From contig PMXR01000048.1 in NCBI GenBank assembly GCA_003171035.1, positions 1 to 35,447 on the forward strand: 35,447 bases of DNA, given 5' to 3'. The notes under the pieces are model-generated. The model was not told where the DNA came from. It was given only the letters and a program-made list of their open reading frames with translations, and searched no databases. The stretch is from Chloroflexota bacterium. GTDB taxonomy: Bacteria > Chloroflexota > Limnocylindria > Limnocylindrales > CSP1-4. Below, piece after piece: positions 8,201 through 13,872 of this stretch (positions are counted from its first letter, which is position 1; each line of letters begins with the position of its first letter). Both the position numbers and the translations under genes were made by a program.

Positions 8201-8734
8201 GAGTGCCACGTCCGCAATGGGGTAGAAGAGCATCACCGCCAGGTCGAGCGTGGATCCGGTGTAGCCGTCCAGCGATGGCTGGACCACGAACTCGAGAACC
8301 ACCATGAAGGCCGCGGTGGTGATGATCAGCGTGTCGAGAACCGTCTCCTTGTCCGGGCGGGCACGGACCAGGAGCAGCACACCGCCGATGAGTAGCGGGT
8401 ACTCGGCAATGTAGAAGACGTCGGCCAGGGACGTGGCGGGCGAGACGTCCGCGACCGTGGTCAGCCAGTACCAGACGGCGTCGCCCAGCGTCACCGACAG
8501 CATCCCGGCGCCGAAGAGGGCCCAGCCGAGACGTCTCTCGGGACGTCGCAAGAGCAAGCTGCCGATGACGGCGGCTACCGCCAGCGCCTCGGTCCCCAGA
8601 TACGTGACCGCCTGGCCGCCGCCGTCGAGGAACGGCAGGAAGTGGATAGCCACCGCCACCGATCCCAGTGCCATGATCGCGAGCCACAGGCGCGAGCGAG
8701 CGTCCTTCCGGGCAGACACATCCAGCTGAACCAT
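5255..8734 (-). CDS. large hybrid sensor histidine kinase (membrane sensor-PAS-HisKA-HATPase-REC-REC-HPt)
   Basis: The 1159-residue protein begins with about eight to ten hydrophobic segments (residues 15-310) forming an integral membrane sensor. A PAS domain with a PAC-like end follows (about 335-450; [13 protein letters not shown]). HisKA carries the phosphorylated His about residue 490 ([10 protein letters not shown]). The ATPase domain has N ([11 protein letters not shown]), G1 (DTGIGIP) and G2 (GGTGLGL) boxes. Two receivers follow with Asp about 779 ([10 protein letters not shown]) and 939 ([10 protein letters not shown]), then a C-terminal HPt domain with His about 1093 ([13 protein letters not shown]). 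This is the BarA/EvgS-type multistep phosphorelay layout. The stimulus is unknown. No Shine-Dalgarno sequence precedes the ATG. A receiver gene overlaps the 3' end. Confidence 0.95.
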   Translation of the reverse strand: MVQLDVSARKDARSRLWLAIMALGSVAVAIHFLPFLDGGGQAVTYLGTEALAVAAVIGSLLLRRPERRLGWALFGAGMLSVTLGDAVWYWLTTVADVSPATSLADVFYIAEYPLLIGGVLLLVRARPDKETVLDTLIITTAAFMVVLEFVVQPSLDGYTGSTLDLAVMLFYPIADVALLAVALRALLAADLHSRWLAMLLAGVVAVVIADFLNLRLSLMDVSVDISPLDALWLMSMVMWAAAATHPAAGTEMQNRGEDWTSRNTARRLLLTGALLLPPASLVLQAFLGEAAGTPVSLAAWGVIAVLVMLRTDTAISAARRSERALRSTGDRLALAARAGSVGIWDFDPVADCLVWDDQMLGLYGIGRDGFSCTYESWQARLLLDDRPSVDDEMHAALIGEEDFDTAFRVVWPDGAIHHIRAIALVQRDFGGRPIHVIGTSWDITAQKEAEREQRDTIFQLANAMSRAIELAAEADTANQAKSDFLANMSHEIRTPMNGVLGMTGLLLDTPLDSDQRRYAETVRTSAEALLTLLNDILDFSKIEAGRVELETIDFDIRALLDDFSSGLAVRAQEAGLEFICSADPDVPTYLGGDPGRLRQVLFNLAGNAVKFTHQGEVAVRTTLVSETGTDVVLRFSVKDTGIGIPGEIQGRLFQKFTQADASTTRQYGGTGLGLAISKQLAELMGGQIGLVSEDGVGSEFWFTSRFAKRSGAENRDAPRADLRGVRILLVDDNATNREVLRIQLTAWGMRPHDVPDAAAALRALRGALDERDPFTAAMVDMQMPGVDGIDLSRTITSDAALKPTSLVLMTSLGGRGDGRLMDEIGLSGYLIKPIRQSDLFDCLATVVAGSEDAKAAATAVQAAAPVAPTGPAVAKGSAASAEPAFRGSGRILLAEDNTTNQQVALGILRKLGLESDAVGNGLEAIRALESIPYDLVLMDVQMPELDGLRATGRIRDPNSDVLRHGVPVIAMTADSLAGDKERCLAAGMNDYLTKPISPAALAAALEKWLPSTVAGPGAAAVAVPVAEGAAAESVEGAETPVFDRAGMMARMMGDDQMARVIVGGFLEEMPDQLATLRSCLASGDAAGARRQAHSIKGASANVGGEALKRAALAAEEAGQAGDLDAIMTLVPGLELQFASLKEAMRDFATTDAAQSEGLV

Positions 8735-8766
8735 ATGTTGAGATGTCGGCCGGATGGGCCTCGGAC

Positions 8767-8797
8767 ACGATTACCGGCGCGCTTACGATTACCGGCG
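8767..8797. repeat. two 13-bp direct repeats upstream of the hybrid kinase
   Basis: ACGATTACCGGCG occurs at 8767-8779 and 8785-8797, an 18-bp period, in the 77-bp gap between the DksA-like stop and the kinase start. The spacing is close to two helical turns. It may be a regulator-binding site for the kinase gene or part of the DksA-like 3' end. Confidence 0.45.
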
Positions 8798-8811
8798 GCC
8801 GGGAGCGACCT

Positions 8812-9144
8812 TCAGCGGCGCTTGCTCGCGTGGCAGTCGATGCAATCTGTGGCCCAGGCCAGGACTTCGAGGCGTTCCGGTGCGATGGGCTTGCCACACG
8901 TGAGGCACGTACCGAACGTCCCGGCGGAGATGCGCGCCAGCGCCCCGTTGATCGATACGAGATGGACTTCTTCGCGTTCACGCATCTGCTGGCCGCGCTG
9001 GCTTTCCGATACTTCGCTGGCGGCGGCGGTCTGGGCGCCGTGCGCTACGCGCGGATGTTCCACCTCTTCGGATAGCTCGAGGCGAAGCCGTGCCTGCTCG
9101 CCTTCGAGCGTGATTCGCGCGTTCTCGATCAGCTGAGGGTCCAT
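8812..9144 (-). CDS. DksA/TraR-type C4 zinc-finger protein
   Basis: The predicted 110-residue protein has a helical N-terminal half (residues 1-70, a probable coiled coil rich in Glu/Arg/Leu) and a C-terminal zinc finger CLTCGKPI...CIDCH, the DksA/TraR fold. The acidic DxxDxA tip of Escherichia coli DksA is not obvious, so it may be one of the short TraR-like relatives that bind RNA polymerase with altered effect. The start at ATG 9144 is chosen because TACGAT lies 7 nt upstream and no ribosome-binding site exists for any candidate; ATG 9153 is the alternative. Confidence 0.85.
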   Translation of the reverse strand: MDPQLIENARITLEGEQARLRLELSEEVEHPRVAHGAQTAAASEVSESQRGQQMREREEVHLVSINGALARISAGTFGTCLTCGKPIAPERLEVLAWATDCIDCHASKRR

Positions 9145-9151
9145 GCCATGC

Positions 9152-9157
9152 ATCGTA
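9152..9157 (-). promoter_or_regulatory. -10 element giving a leaderless DksA-like mRNA
   Basis: TACGAT is followed by 7 nt and the ATG at 9144. No Shine-Dalgarno sequence is present, so transcription probably starts at or next to the start codon. Confidence 0.45.
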
Positions 9158-9255
9158 CGCTGCCCGGTCGGGCAGCGCGCACCCAATCGGGCATTGGTCA
9201 CAGCCTCATCGGCGGGCGCCGGAACTCCACGCGGGGCGATCGGCGCCGTCTGGAC

Positions 9256-9261
9256 TAGACT
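9256..9261 (+). promoter_or_regulatory. -10-like element upstream of the YHS gene
   Basis: TAGACT, identical to the hexamer before the BtuF-like gene, lies about 60 bp before the YHS start, which has its own Shine-Dalgarno site. A short 5' leader would result. No clear -35 element. Confidence 0.35.
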
Positions 9262-9320
9262 CGACGGGCCGTTGCGACGGTGGTACCCATGAGGACCGGC
9301 GGGCCGGTCGAAGGAGCACG

Positions 9321-9488
9321 ATGGCTAGCGCAAATGATCCGGTCTGCGGCATGGAGGTCGATACCACGACCGATCTCCATTTCGAATACGAAGGCGAGAC
9401 CTACTACTTCTGCAGCCGCGGCTGCAAGCTCGAGTTCGAGGACGACCCGGAGAAGTACCTGGATCCAGAGTACGAACCGCACATGTAG
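9321..9488 (+). CDS. YHS-domain protein (small metal-binding)
   Basis: This 55-residue protein is missing from the ORF track. It starts MASANDPVCGMEVD and contains YYFCSRGCKLEFEDDPEKYL, the complete YHS motif (DPVCGM...F CS..C...F...P..Y). YHS domains occur at the ends of copper P-type ATPases and as free small proteins, and the Cys residues are thought to bind copper or a similar metal. AAGGAG lies 4 nt before ATG. The ferredoxin gene follows after 92 bp. Confidence 0.92.
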   Translation: MASANDPVCGMEVDTTTDLHFEYEGETYYFCSRGCKLEFEDDPEKYLDPEYEPHM

Positions 9489-9503
9489 AGTTGGGTGCGT
9501 GGT

Positions 9504-9520
9504 ACGCTCAGAGTGAGCGT
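9504..9520 (+). promoter_or_regulatory. perfect hairpin/palindrome between the YHS and ferredoxin genes
   Basis: ACGCTCA-gag-TGAGCGT is a perfect 7-bp stem, 15 nt after the YHS stop codon. It could terminate the YHS transcript or be an operator, since the bases TACGCT at its left edge could also serve as a -10 for the ferredoxin gene. Confidence 0.4.
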
Positions 9521-9580
9521 TGGGAGTGCCGCTGGGCCTCCTGCTGAAGAAGAATCCATGACTCCAGGAGTACAAGCCCG

Positions 9581-9868
9581 ATGGCCTATGTGATCGCCGA
9601 GCCGTGCGTAGATACGATGGACCAGGCATGCGTGTCCGTCTGCCCGGTCGACTGCATCCACTTCGATGAAGGCACGGACCGCACCCTCTTCATCGATCCC
9701 AACGAGTGCATCGACTGTGGCGCATGCGAGCCCGAGTGCCCGGTCAACGCCATCTTCGCCGAGGACTCCGTTCCGGCCGAGTGGGCTGCCTATACCGAGA
9801 TCAACGCTCTCTGGTATTCGGACAAGGACGCGGCTCGCGCCAAGGTCAACGCGGCCAAGCCGGCCTGA
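9581..9868 (+). CDS. fdxA: ferredoxin, 7Fe-8S/8Fe-8S type (FdxA-like)
   Basis: The 95-residue protein has a first cluster region CVDTMDQACVSVCPVDCI and a second ECIDCGACEPECPV. The first region with its extra spacing (C-x7-C-x3-C-x3-C) is that of the seven-iron ferredoxins with one [3Fe-4S] and one [4Fe-4S] cluster. A C-terminal tail (EWAAYTEIN...) is typical of FdxA of Actinobacteria and relatives. It carries low-potential electrons to soluble oxidoreductases. AGGAG lies about 10 nt before ATG. A hairpin follows the gene, so it is probably monocistronic. Confidence 0.93.
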   Translation: MAYVIAEPCVDTMDQACVSVCPVDCIHFDEGTDRTLFIDPNECIDCGACEPECPVNAIFAEDSVPAEWAAYTEINALWYSDKDAARAKVNAAKPA

Positions 9869-9887
9869 ACCTCGCGCCGATCTTTCG

Positions 9888-9914
9888 AGCGCCCGGCCCT
9901 CTGGGTCGGGCGCT
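9888..9914 (+). terminator. hairpin terminator after the ferredoxin gene
   Basis: AGCGCCCGGCCC pairs with GGGTCGGGCGCT (one G-T wobble) around TCT, 19 nt after the stop codon. The tail TGTGATT is only weakly T-rich. Confidence 0.65.
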
Positions 9915-9988
9915 TGTGATTCCAGAACACTCGCATCGAGCCGGCGTAAGGGCGCGTTGCCCGTGAAGGCGTGTTGAGCGGCCCCGGC

Positions 9989-9994
9989 TAGACT
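9989..9994 (+). promoter_or_regulatory. -10 element for the BtuF-like gene, leaderless start
   Basis: TAGACT ends 6 nt before the ATG, which places transcription start at the A of ATG. No ribosome-binding site is present. Confidence 0.55.
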
Positions 9995-10000
9995 GAACCG

Positions 10001-10912
10001 ATGCGCATCGTTTCCATGCTTCCTTCCGCTACCGAAATCATCTGTGCCCTGGGGCTGAGCGACCAGCTGGTCGGCATCAGCCACCGCTGCGACTACCCGC
10101 CGGAAGTCAAGGGAGTGGCGATCGTCACTCGCCCAAAGAGCTCCGAAGCCGCTGCGGCCGTGGCCGCGGCGGGGCACGCCCAGGACGACGAGCTGGGGCC
10201 GAGTGAGCTGGATCGAGTTGCGCTGGTGGCCGCGTCGCCGGATCTGGTCATCATCCGCGAAGGCGGCGCCGGGCCGGGCCATCGTGAGATCGAAGCGGCC
10301 CTGGTCGGAGCCGAAACATCGCCGGAGATCGTGGCCCTCGATCCCATCACTCTCGAGGGCATATTCCACTCCATCACGACCATCGGGGCGATGACGGAGT
10401 CCGAGGACGATTCCATAGAACTGCTCGAGGCCCTGCGCGAGGAGATCGGCGAGGTGGAGCAGGGTGTCCTGGCACGCCACGACGCAGGTCTCCGGCCGAA
10501 GCGCGTTGTGGTCCTCGAGGGTCTGGCGCCCCTGATGGCGAGCGGCCGGTGGGTTCCCGAGCAGGTCCGGCGCGCCGGCGGCTGGGAACTCCTCGGCCGG
10601 GACGGCGAGCCTGCCTCACCCACTAACTGGGAGGCGATTCGGGACGTGGATCCGGAGATGCTCTTCTTCTCGCCGGCAGGTCTGACGCTGCGCCAGACGC
10701 AGGCGCTGTGGCGGTCGATCGATCGCCCCGAGTTCTGGGACGACCTCGAGGCGGTCAGGCGTGGCCAGGTCTTCTTCGTGGAGCCGGTCTACTTCTGCCG
10801 ACCGGGCCCGCGGGTCGTCGACGGCGTGGCGATGCTGGCCGAGATCTTCGACCCGGAGACGTTCGTCGGCACGGCGCCCGAAGACGGCTGGACGCCGCTC
10901 GTCGAGGACTAG
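10001..10912 (+). CDS. BtuF-like (cobalamin-type) periplasmic-binding-fold protein lacking a signal peptide
   Basis: The 303-residue protein starts MRIVSMLPSATEIICALGL, the first strand-helix of the helical-backbone metal/vitamin receptor fold (BtuF/FhuD), and continues with LVGISHRCDYPPEV and SPDLVIIREG. There is no signal peptide or lipobox, as in the common cytosolic 'cobalamin-binding' family. In that family the text after 'DLVI' normally reads TQxxCxVCAV; here it is REGGAGPGH, so the Cys motif is missing. No ABC transporter genes are adjacent. The methyltransferase gene follows 1 bp after the stop, so the two are co-transcribed. The ligand is unknown. Confidence 0.82.
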   Translation: MRIVSMLPSATEIICALGLSDQLVGISHRCDYPPEVKGVAIVTRPKSSEAAAAVAAAGHAQDDELGPSELDRVALVAASPDLVIIREGGAGPGHREIEAALVGAETSPEIVALDPITLEGIFHSITTIGAMTESEDDSIELLEALREEIGEVEQGVLARHDAGLRPKRVVVLEGLAPLMASGRWVPEQVRRAGGWELLGRDGEPASPTNWEAIRDVDPEMLFFSPAGLTLRQTQALWRSIDRPEFWDDLEAVRRGQVFFVEPVYFCRPGPRVVDGVAMLAEIFDPETFVGTAPEDGWTPLVED

Positions 10913-10913
10913 C

Positions 10914-11648
10914 GTGGGCGACGCGAGCCGGCCGGAACTCGAGCCACACGATGGCGGGCGGGAGGCCGGAGGCATCGACTCCGAGATGATCCGCTACTAC
11001 GCGGCCCGAGCCGGCGAGTACGACGACTGGTACCTCCGGCGTGGCCGCAACTCGCATGGGTCGACAAGCGACGCCGCGTGGCGGGCGGATCTCGAAGCGG
11101 CGGCAGATTGGCTGGGCAGCCGCCCTTTCGGCGGCGACATCGTCGAACTGGCGGCGGGCACGGGCTGGTGGTCACCGCTGCTGGCGAGATGCGGCAAGCT
11201 GACCATTCTCGACGCGGCGCCGGAGCCGCTCTCGTTGGCGCGGGCAAGGTTGGCTGCCGCGGGTTTGGACGTGGAAGCACGAGTCCGCGACGTTTGGGCC
11301 GAGCCGGATCGATCCGTGAACGGCCTCTTCTGCGGTTTCTGGATCAGCCATGTCGACCGAGCGCGACTCGCCGAATTCCTCGGCATCGTCGCTCGATGGC
11401 TCGTCCCGGGCGGCCTCTTCGCGTTCATCGACTCGCGCCGCGACCCCGAGTCGGGGGCCCGTGGCCATCGCCCGCCGGAGAACGATGTGCAGATGCGACG
11501 GCTGGACGATGGCTCCACGTACCAGGTTCGAAAGATCTACTACGAACCGGCCGACCTCGCCTCCGCGCTGGAGCGGGCCGGCTTCAGCGACGTCGACGTC
11601 TCCACCACGGCACGATTCTTCGTGCTTGGGTCGGCGCGGCTGAGGTAG
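10914..11648 (+). CDS. class I SAM-dependent methyltransferase
   Basis: The predicted 244-residue protein has motif I VELAAGTGWWSPLLA, an acidic end of strand 2 (LTILDAAPEPLSLAR), NGLFCGFWISHV at motif II and LVPGGLFAFIDS at motif III: a complete seven-strand methyltransferase core. An N-terminal YYAARAGEYDDWYLRRG is typical of small-molecule methyltransferases of this group. The GTG at 10914, 1 nt after the preceding stop, is taken as start; ATG 10986 (MIRYYAA) is an alternative that would remove a low-complexity leader. The substrate is not predictable. It is co-transcribed with the BtuF-like gene. Confidence 0.85.
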   Translation: MGDASRPELEPHDGGREAGGIDSEMIRYYAARAGEYDDWYLRRGRNSHGSTSDAAWRADLEAAADWLGSRPFGGDIVELAAGTGWWSPLLARCGKLTILDAAPEPLSLARARLAAAGLDVEARVRDVWAEPDRSVNGLFCGFWISHVDRARLAEFLGIVARWLVPGGLFAFIDSRRDPESGARGHRPPENDVQMRRLDDGSTYQVRKIYYEPADLASALERAGFSDVDVSTTARFFVLGSARLR

Positions 11649-11649
11649 C

Positions 11650-11694
11650 CGCCCCGGGCAGAGAGCCCGGCGGGAACACGCTGCGCCCGGGGCG
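11650..11694 (+). terminator. inverted repeat after the methyltransferase gene
   Basis: CGCCCCGGGC (11650-11659) is the exact reverse complement of GCCCGGGGCG (11685-11694); an alternative inner hairpin CCGGGC-agaga-GCCCGG is also possible. It starts 1 nt after the stop codon. There is no T run, so it may act as a factor-dependent terminator or as mRNA 3' protection. Confidence 0.45.
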
Positions 11695-11743
11695 TCGGGT
11701 TGAGGCGGCGGCTTTCTGGGCCCCACACAACCTGCGCGCCGTC

Positions 11744-11787
11744 TTCACAGGAAGTCCACCTTCTCTTCAGGAGAACTTCAGACCTCC
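11744..11787 (+). promoter_or_regulatory. four tandem 11-bp direct repeats, OmpR/PhoB-type response-regulator binding array
   Basis: Four consecutive 11-mers start TTCACA, TCCACC, TTCAGG and TTCAGA (11744, 11755, 11766, 11777). An 11-bp period with a TTCA-type half-site is the pattern of winged-helix response-regulator boxes (for example the Streptomyces PhoP box with GTTCACC units). A -10-like TATTCA (11795-11800) lies 8 nt after the last unit, as in class II activation. The regulator is not identified. Confidence 0.5.
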
Positions 11788-11830
11788 AAGCCAGTATTCA
11801 CGTCAGTTCCTCCTCCCTCCTCCCAGGGCT

Positions 11831-11884
11831 CAGACGAGATCAACCGGCCGGTCGCTTCCTCCCTCGGCGACCGGCCCTCGTCTG
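11831..11884 (+). ncRNA. large hairpin downstream of the box array, candidate small RNA or leader
   Basis: GGCCGGTCGC (11846-11855) pairs perfectly with GCGACCGGCC (11867-11876). Outside it CAGACGAG (11831-11838) pairs perfectly with CTCGTCTG (11877-11884), leaving a 7-nt bulge on one side. No ORF with a start site covers it. Transcription from TATTCA at 11795 would begin about 25 nt before it. It may be a short structured RNA ending near 11890, or part of a long proC leader. Confidence 0.4.
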
Positions 11885-12067
11885 TCCGGGGGTTTCCACA
11901 GCCAGTCTTCGGCGGCCGAGTCGCGCCTGCGAGTCAGCCGAGCCGGGGCCACGCTGCCGCCGGGACGCCCATGAGCCGCCGCCGAGTCGTGTCCACGATG
12001 TCGGCGGTCGCCGCCCGAATGGCTCAATTTCGCGCGAAACCGGCCCTCACCGGCCCTCATCCGGACC

Positions 12068-12073
12068 TATACT
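12068..12073 (+). promoter_or_regulatory. -10 element for proC, leaderless start
   Basis: TATACT ends 7 nt before the ATG at 12081, with no ribosome-binding site between. This also supports the choice of that ATG over the longer ORF. Confidence 0.55.
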
Positions 12074-12080
12074 CGCCGAC

Positions 12081-12995
12081 ATGTCGCCTCTTTCGAACCG
12101 AACCGTAGCGACAATCGGCTCCGGCGTGATGGCCGAGTCGATCATCGCCGGGCTGCTCCGCGGCAAGTTGGTCGAACCAGCGCGGATCGTCGGCAGCGAG
12201 CCTCGAGCCGAGCGGCGCGAGGAGTTGACCACCCGCTACGGCGTGCGCATGGTCGCCTCCAATCTCGAGGCTGCCCGCGACGCCGACGTGATCCTGCTCT
12301 CCGTCAAGCCCCAGACCCTGACCAAGGTCGGGCACGAGCTGGGTGGCCACCTGCGGCCCGAACAGCTCGTGGTGTCGATCGTGGCCGGTGCGAATTGCCA
12401 TGTCCTGACGAGTCTCCTCGACCACCGCGAAGTGGTTCGCAGCATGCCCAACACCCCGGCCCAGATCGGGCGCGGCATGACGGTCTGGTATGCCACGCCG
12501 GAAGTGACCGAGTTGCAGCAGAACCAGGCCCGCGTCCTGCTTCGCGCTCTGGGCACGGATCTCCAGATGGAGGACGAACGCTTCGTCGAGATGGCCACGG
12601 CCGTCAGCGGAACCGGCCCGGCGTATGTCTTCCTCGTGATGGAGGCGCTGATCGACGCCGCGGTTCACCTCGGCTTCCCGCGCCACGTGGCCCACGATCT
12701 GGTCATCGAGACGCTGGAGGGCAGCACCGCCTTCGCCAAGGCCACCGCCCAACACCCCGCCGTGCTGCGCAACATGGTCACTTCGCCGGGTGGCACCAGC
12801 GCGGCGGCAATCCACGAACTCGAGTCCGGCAGGCTTCGGACCGTTCTCTCCGAAGCGGTCTGGGCGTCCTACCGCCGCACCGTGGAACTCGGGGCGGACC
12901 TCGAGCAGGGCCTGGGATTGAACGAGGGCCAGCCTGCCGCATCCAGCAACGGGGCCGGGACCAAGGCCTCGACCGCACGGCACTCCGGGCACTGA
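12081..12995 (+). CDS. proC: pyrroline-5-carboxylate reductase
   Basis: The 304-residue protein starts with a Rossmann NAD(P) site TVATIGSGVMAESIIAGLL and has VILLSVKPQTL, SIVAGANCHVL and RSMPNTPAQIGRGMT, all typical of ProC. The C-terminal dimer domain contains the signature VSGTGPAYVFLVMEALIDAAVHLG and TSPGGTSAAAIHELE. It catalyses the last step of proline synthesis from pyrroline-5-carboxylate. A short Ala/Ser-rich tail follows the domain. The PIG-L deacetylase gene starts 1 nt after the stop. A proline dehydrogenase gene, the degradative counterpart, lies 3.8 kb downstream on the same strand. Confidence 0.96.
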   Translation: MSPLSNRTVATIGSGVMAESIIAGLLRGKLVEPARIVGSEPRAERREELTTRYGVRMVASNLEAARDADVILLSVKPQTLTKVGHELGGHLRPEQLVVSIVAGANCHVLTSLLDHREVVRSMPNTPAQIGRGMTVWYATPEVTELQQNQARVLLRALGTDLQMEDERFVEMATAVSGTGPAYVFLVMEALIDAAVHLGFPRHVAHDLVIETLEGSTAFAKATAQHPAVLRNMVTSPGGTSAAAIHELESGRLRTVLSEAVWASYRRTVELGADLEQGLGLNEGQPAASSNGAGTKASTARHSGH

Positions 12996-12996
12996 C

Positions 12997-13872
12997 ATGC
13001 CGGGCGACCGCGAGGCCGGCAATTCCGTGACGCCCAGCGGGCTTCTTGCGATCTTCGCGCACCCCGACGACGAGAGCTTCGGCGCCGGCGGCGTGATGGC
13101 GCTGGCTGCCGCCGCGGGCAATCCGGTCTGGGTGCTGTGCGCCACGAACGGTGACCAGGGCGGGAAGCCGGGCGAGGTCGGCGTCGACCATTCGCTCGAT
13201 CCTGAGATCCGTCGCGAGGAACTTGCCTGCGCGTGCCGGGAGCTGGGCGTATCCGAGCCGATCTTCCTGGGCTATCGCGACTCGGGCATGGAGGGCTGGG
13301 GCGCCCCGGAGGGCTCCCTCAGCCTCGCCGACAAGCAAGAGGTCGTGGAACGCATCCTGGCGGTCATCCGCAGGCTTCACCCGGCGGTCATCGTCACTTT
13401 CGACCCGGGCGGCGTCTACGGCCATCCCGATCACACCGCCTGCTCCGACACGGCCACCGCCGCGTATCGCGTGGCCGCGGCCGAGCCGGGCGGGCCCGTG
13501 GCTCTCTATCACCAGGCTTTGCCCCGCTCGACCGTGGCGGGAATGCAAGCTATGCAGGAAGCCGAGCGGCGGCGCGGCGACGACAAGCCACCCACCGAAG
13601 ACGACATCCGCCAGGCCGAGGCCTTCATCAAGCTGGCTCGTCCCGACGAGGAGATCACCACCGTCGTGCCGATCCTCTCGGTTGCGGAGCGCAAGATCGC
13701 GGCCCTCGCCTGCCACGACAGTCAGATGCGTGGGCGCCGCTGGGACGACCCGGAGGAGCGGGCCCAGATGGAGCAGATGTTCGGGCGCGAAACGTTCGTG
13801 CGCGTCGACCCGGCGCCGCAGCCGGGCGAGAGGGAGGATCGATTCATGGGCTTGAAGTGGGCCGACTCGTGA
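12997..13872 (+). CDS. PIG-L family (LmbE-like) zinc deacetylase
   Basis: The 291-residue protein carries the zinc motif IFAHPDDESFGAGG near residue 20, a second motif VYGHPDHTACS near residue 145 and an Arg/Asp-rich LGYRDSGMEGW region, as in GlcNAc-type deacetylases (MshB, Mca, BshB, LmbE). These enzymes remove the acetyl group from N-acetylglucosaminyl conjugates or cleave related amides. No other mycothiol or bacillithiol gene is visible, so the substrate is open. It starts 1 nt after the proC stop and its own stop overlaps the next start (GTGA), so proC, this gene and the peptidase form one transcript. Confidence 0.9.
   Translation: MPGDREAGNSVTPSGLLAIFAHPDDESFGAGGVMALAAAAGNPVWVLCATNGDQGGKPGEVGVDHSLDPEIRREELACACRELGVSEPIFLGYRDSGMEGWGAPEGSLSLADKQEVVERILAVIRRLHPAVIVTFDPGGVYGHPDHTACSDTATAAYRVAAAEPGGPVALYHQALPRSTVAGMQAMQEAERRRGDDKPPTEDDIRQAEAFIKLARPDEEITTVVPILSVAERKIAALACHDSQMRGRRWDDPEERAQMEQMFGRETFVRVDPAPQPGEREDRFMGLKWADS

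Noticed and set aside
11700-12080. N-terminal extension of proC to 11700
   Set aside because: The Ser/Arg/Pro-rich translation crosses the box array and hairpin; the Rossmann motif begins a few residues after ATG 12081, which has a well-placed -10 element.
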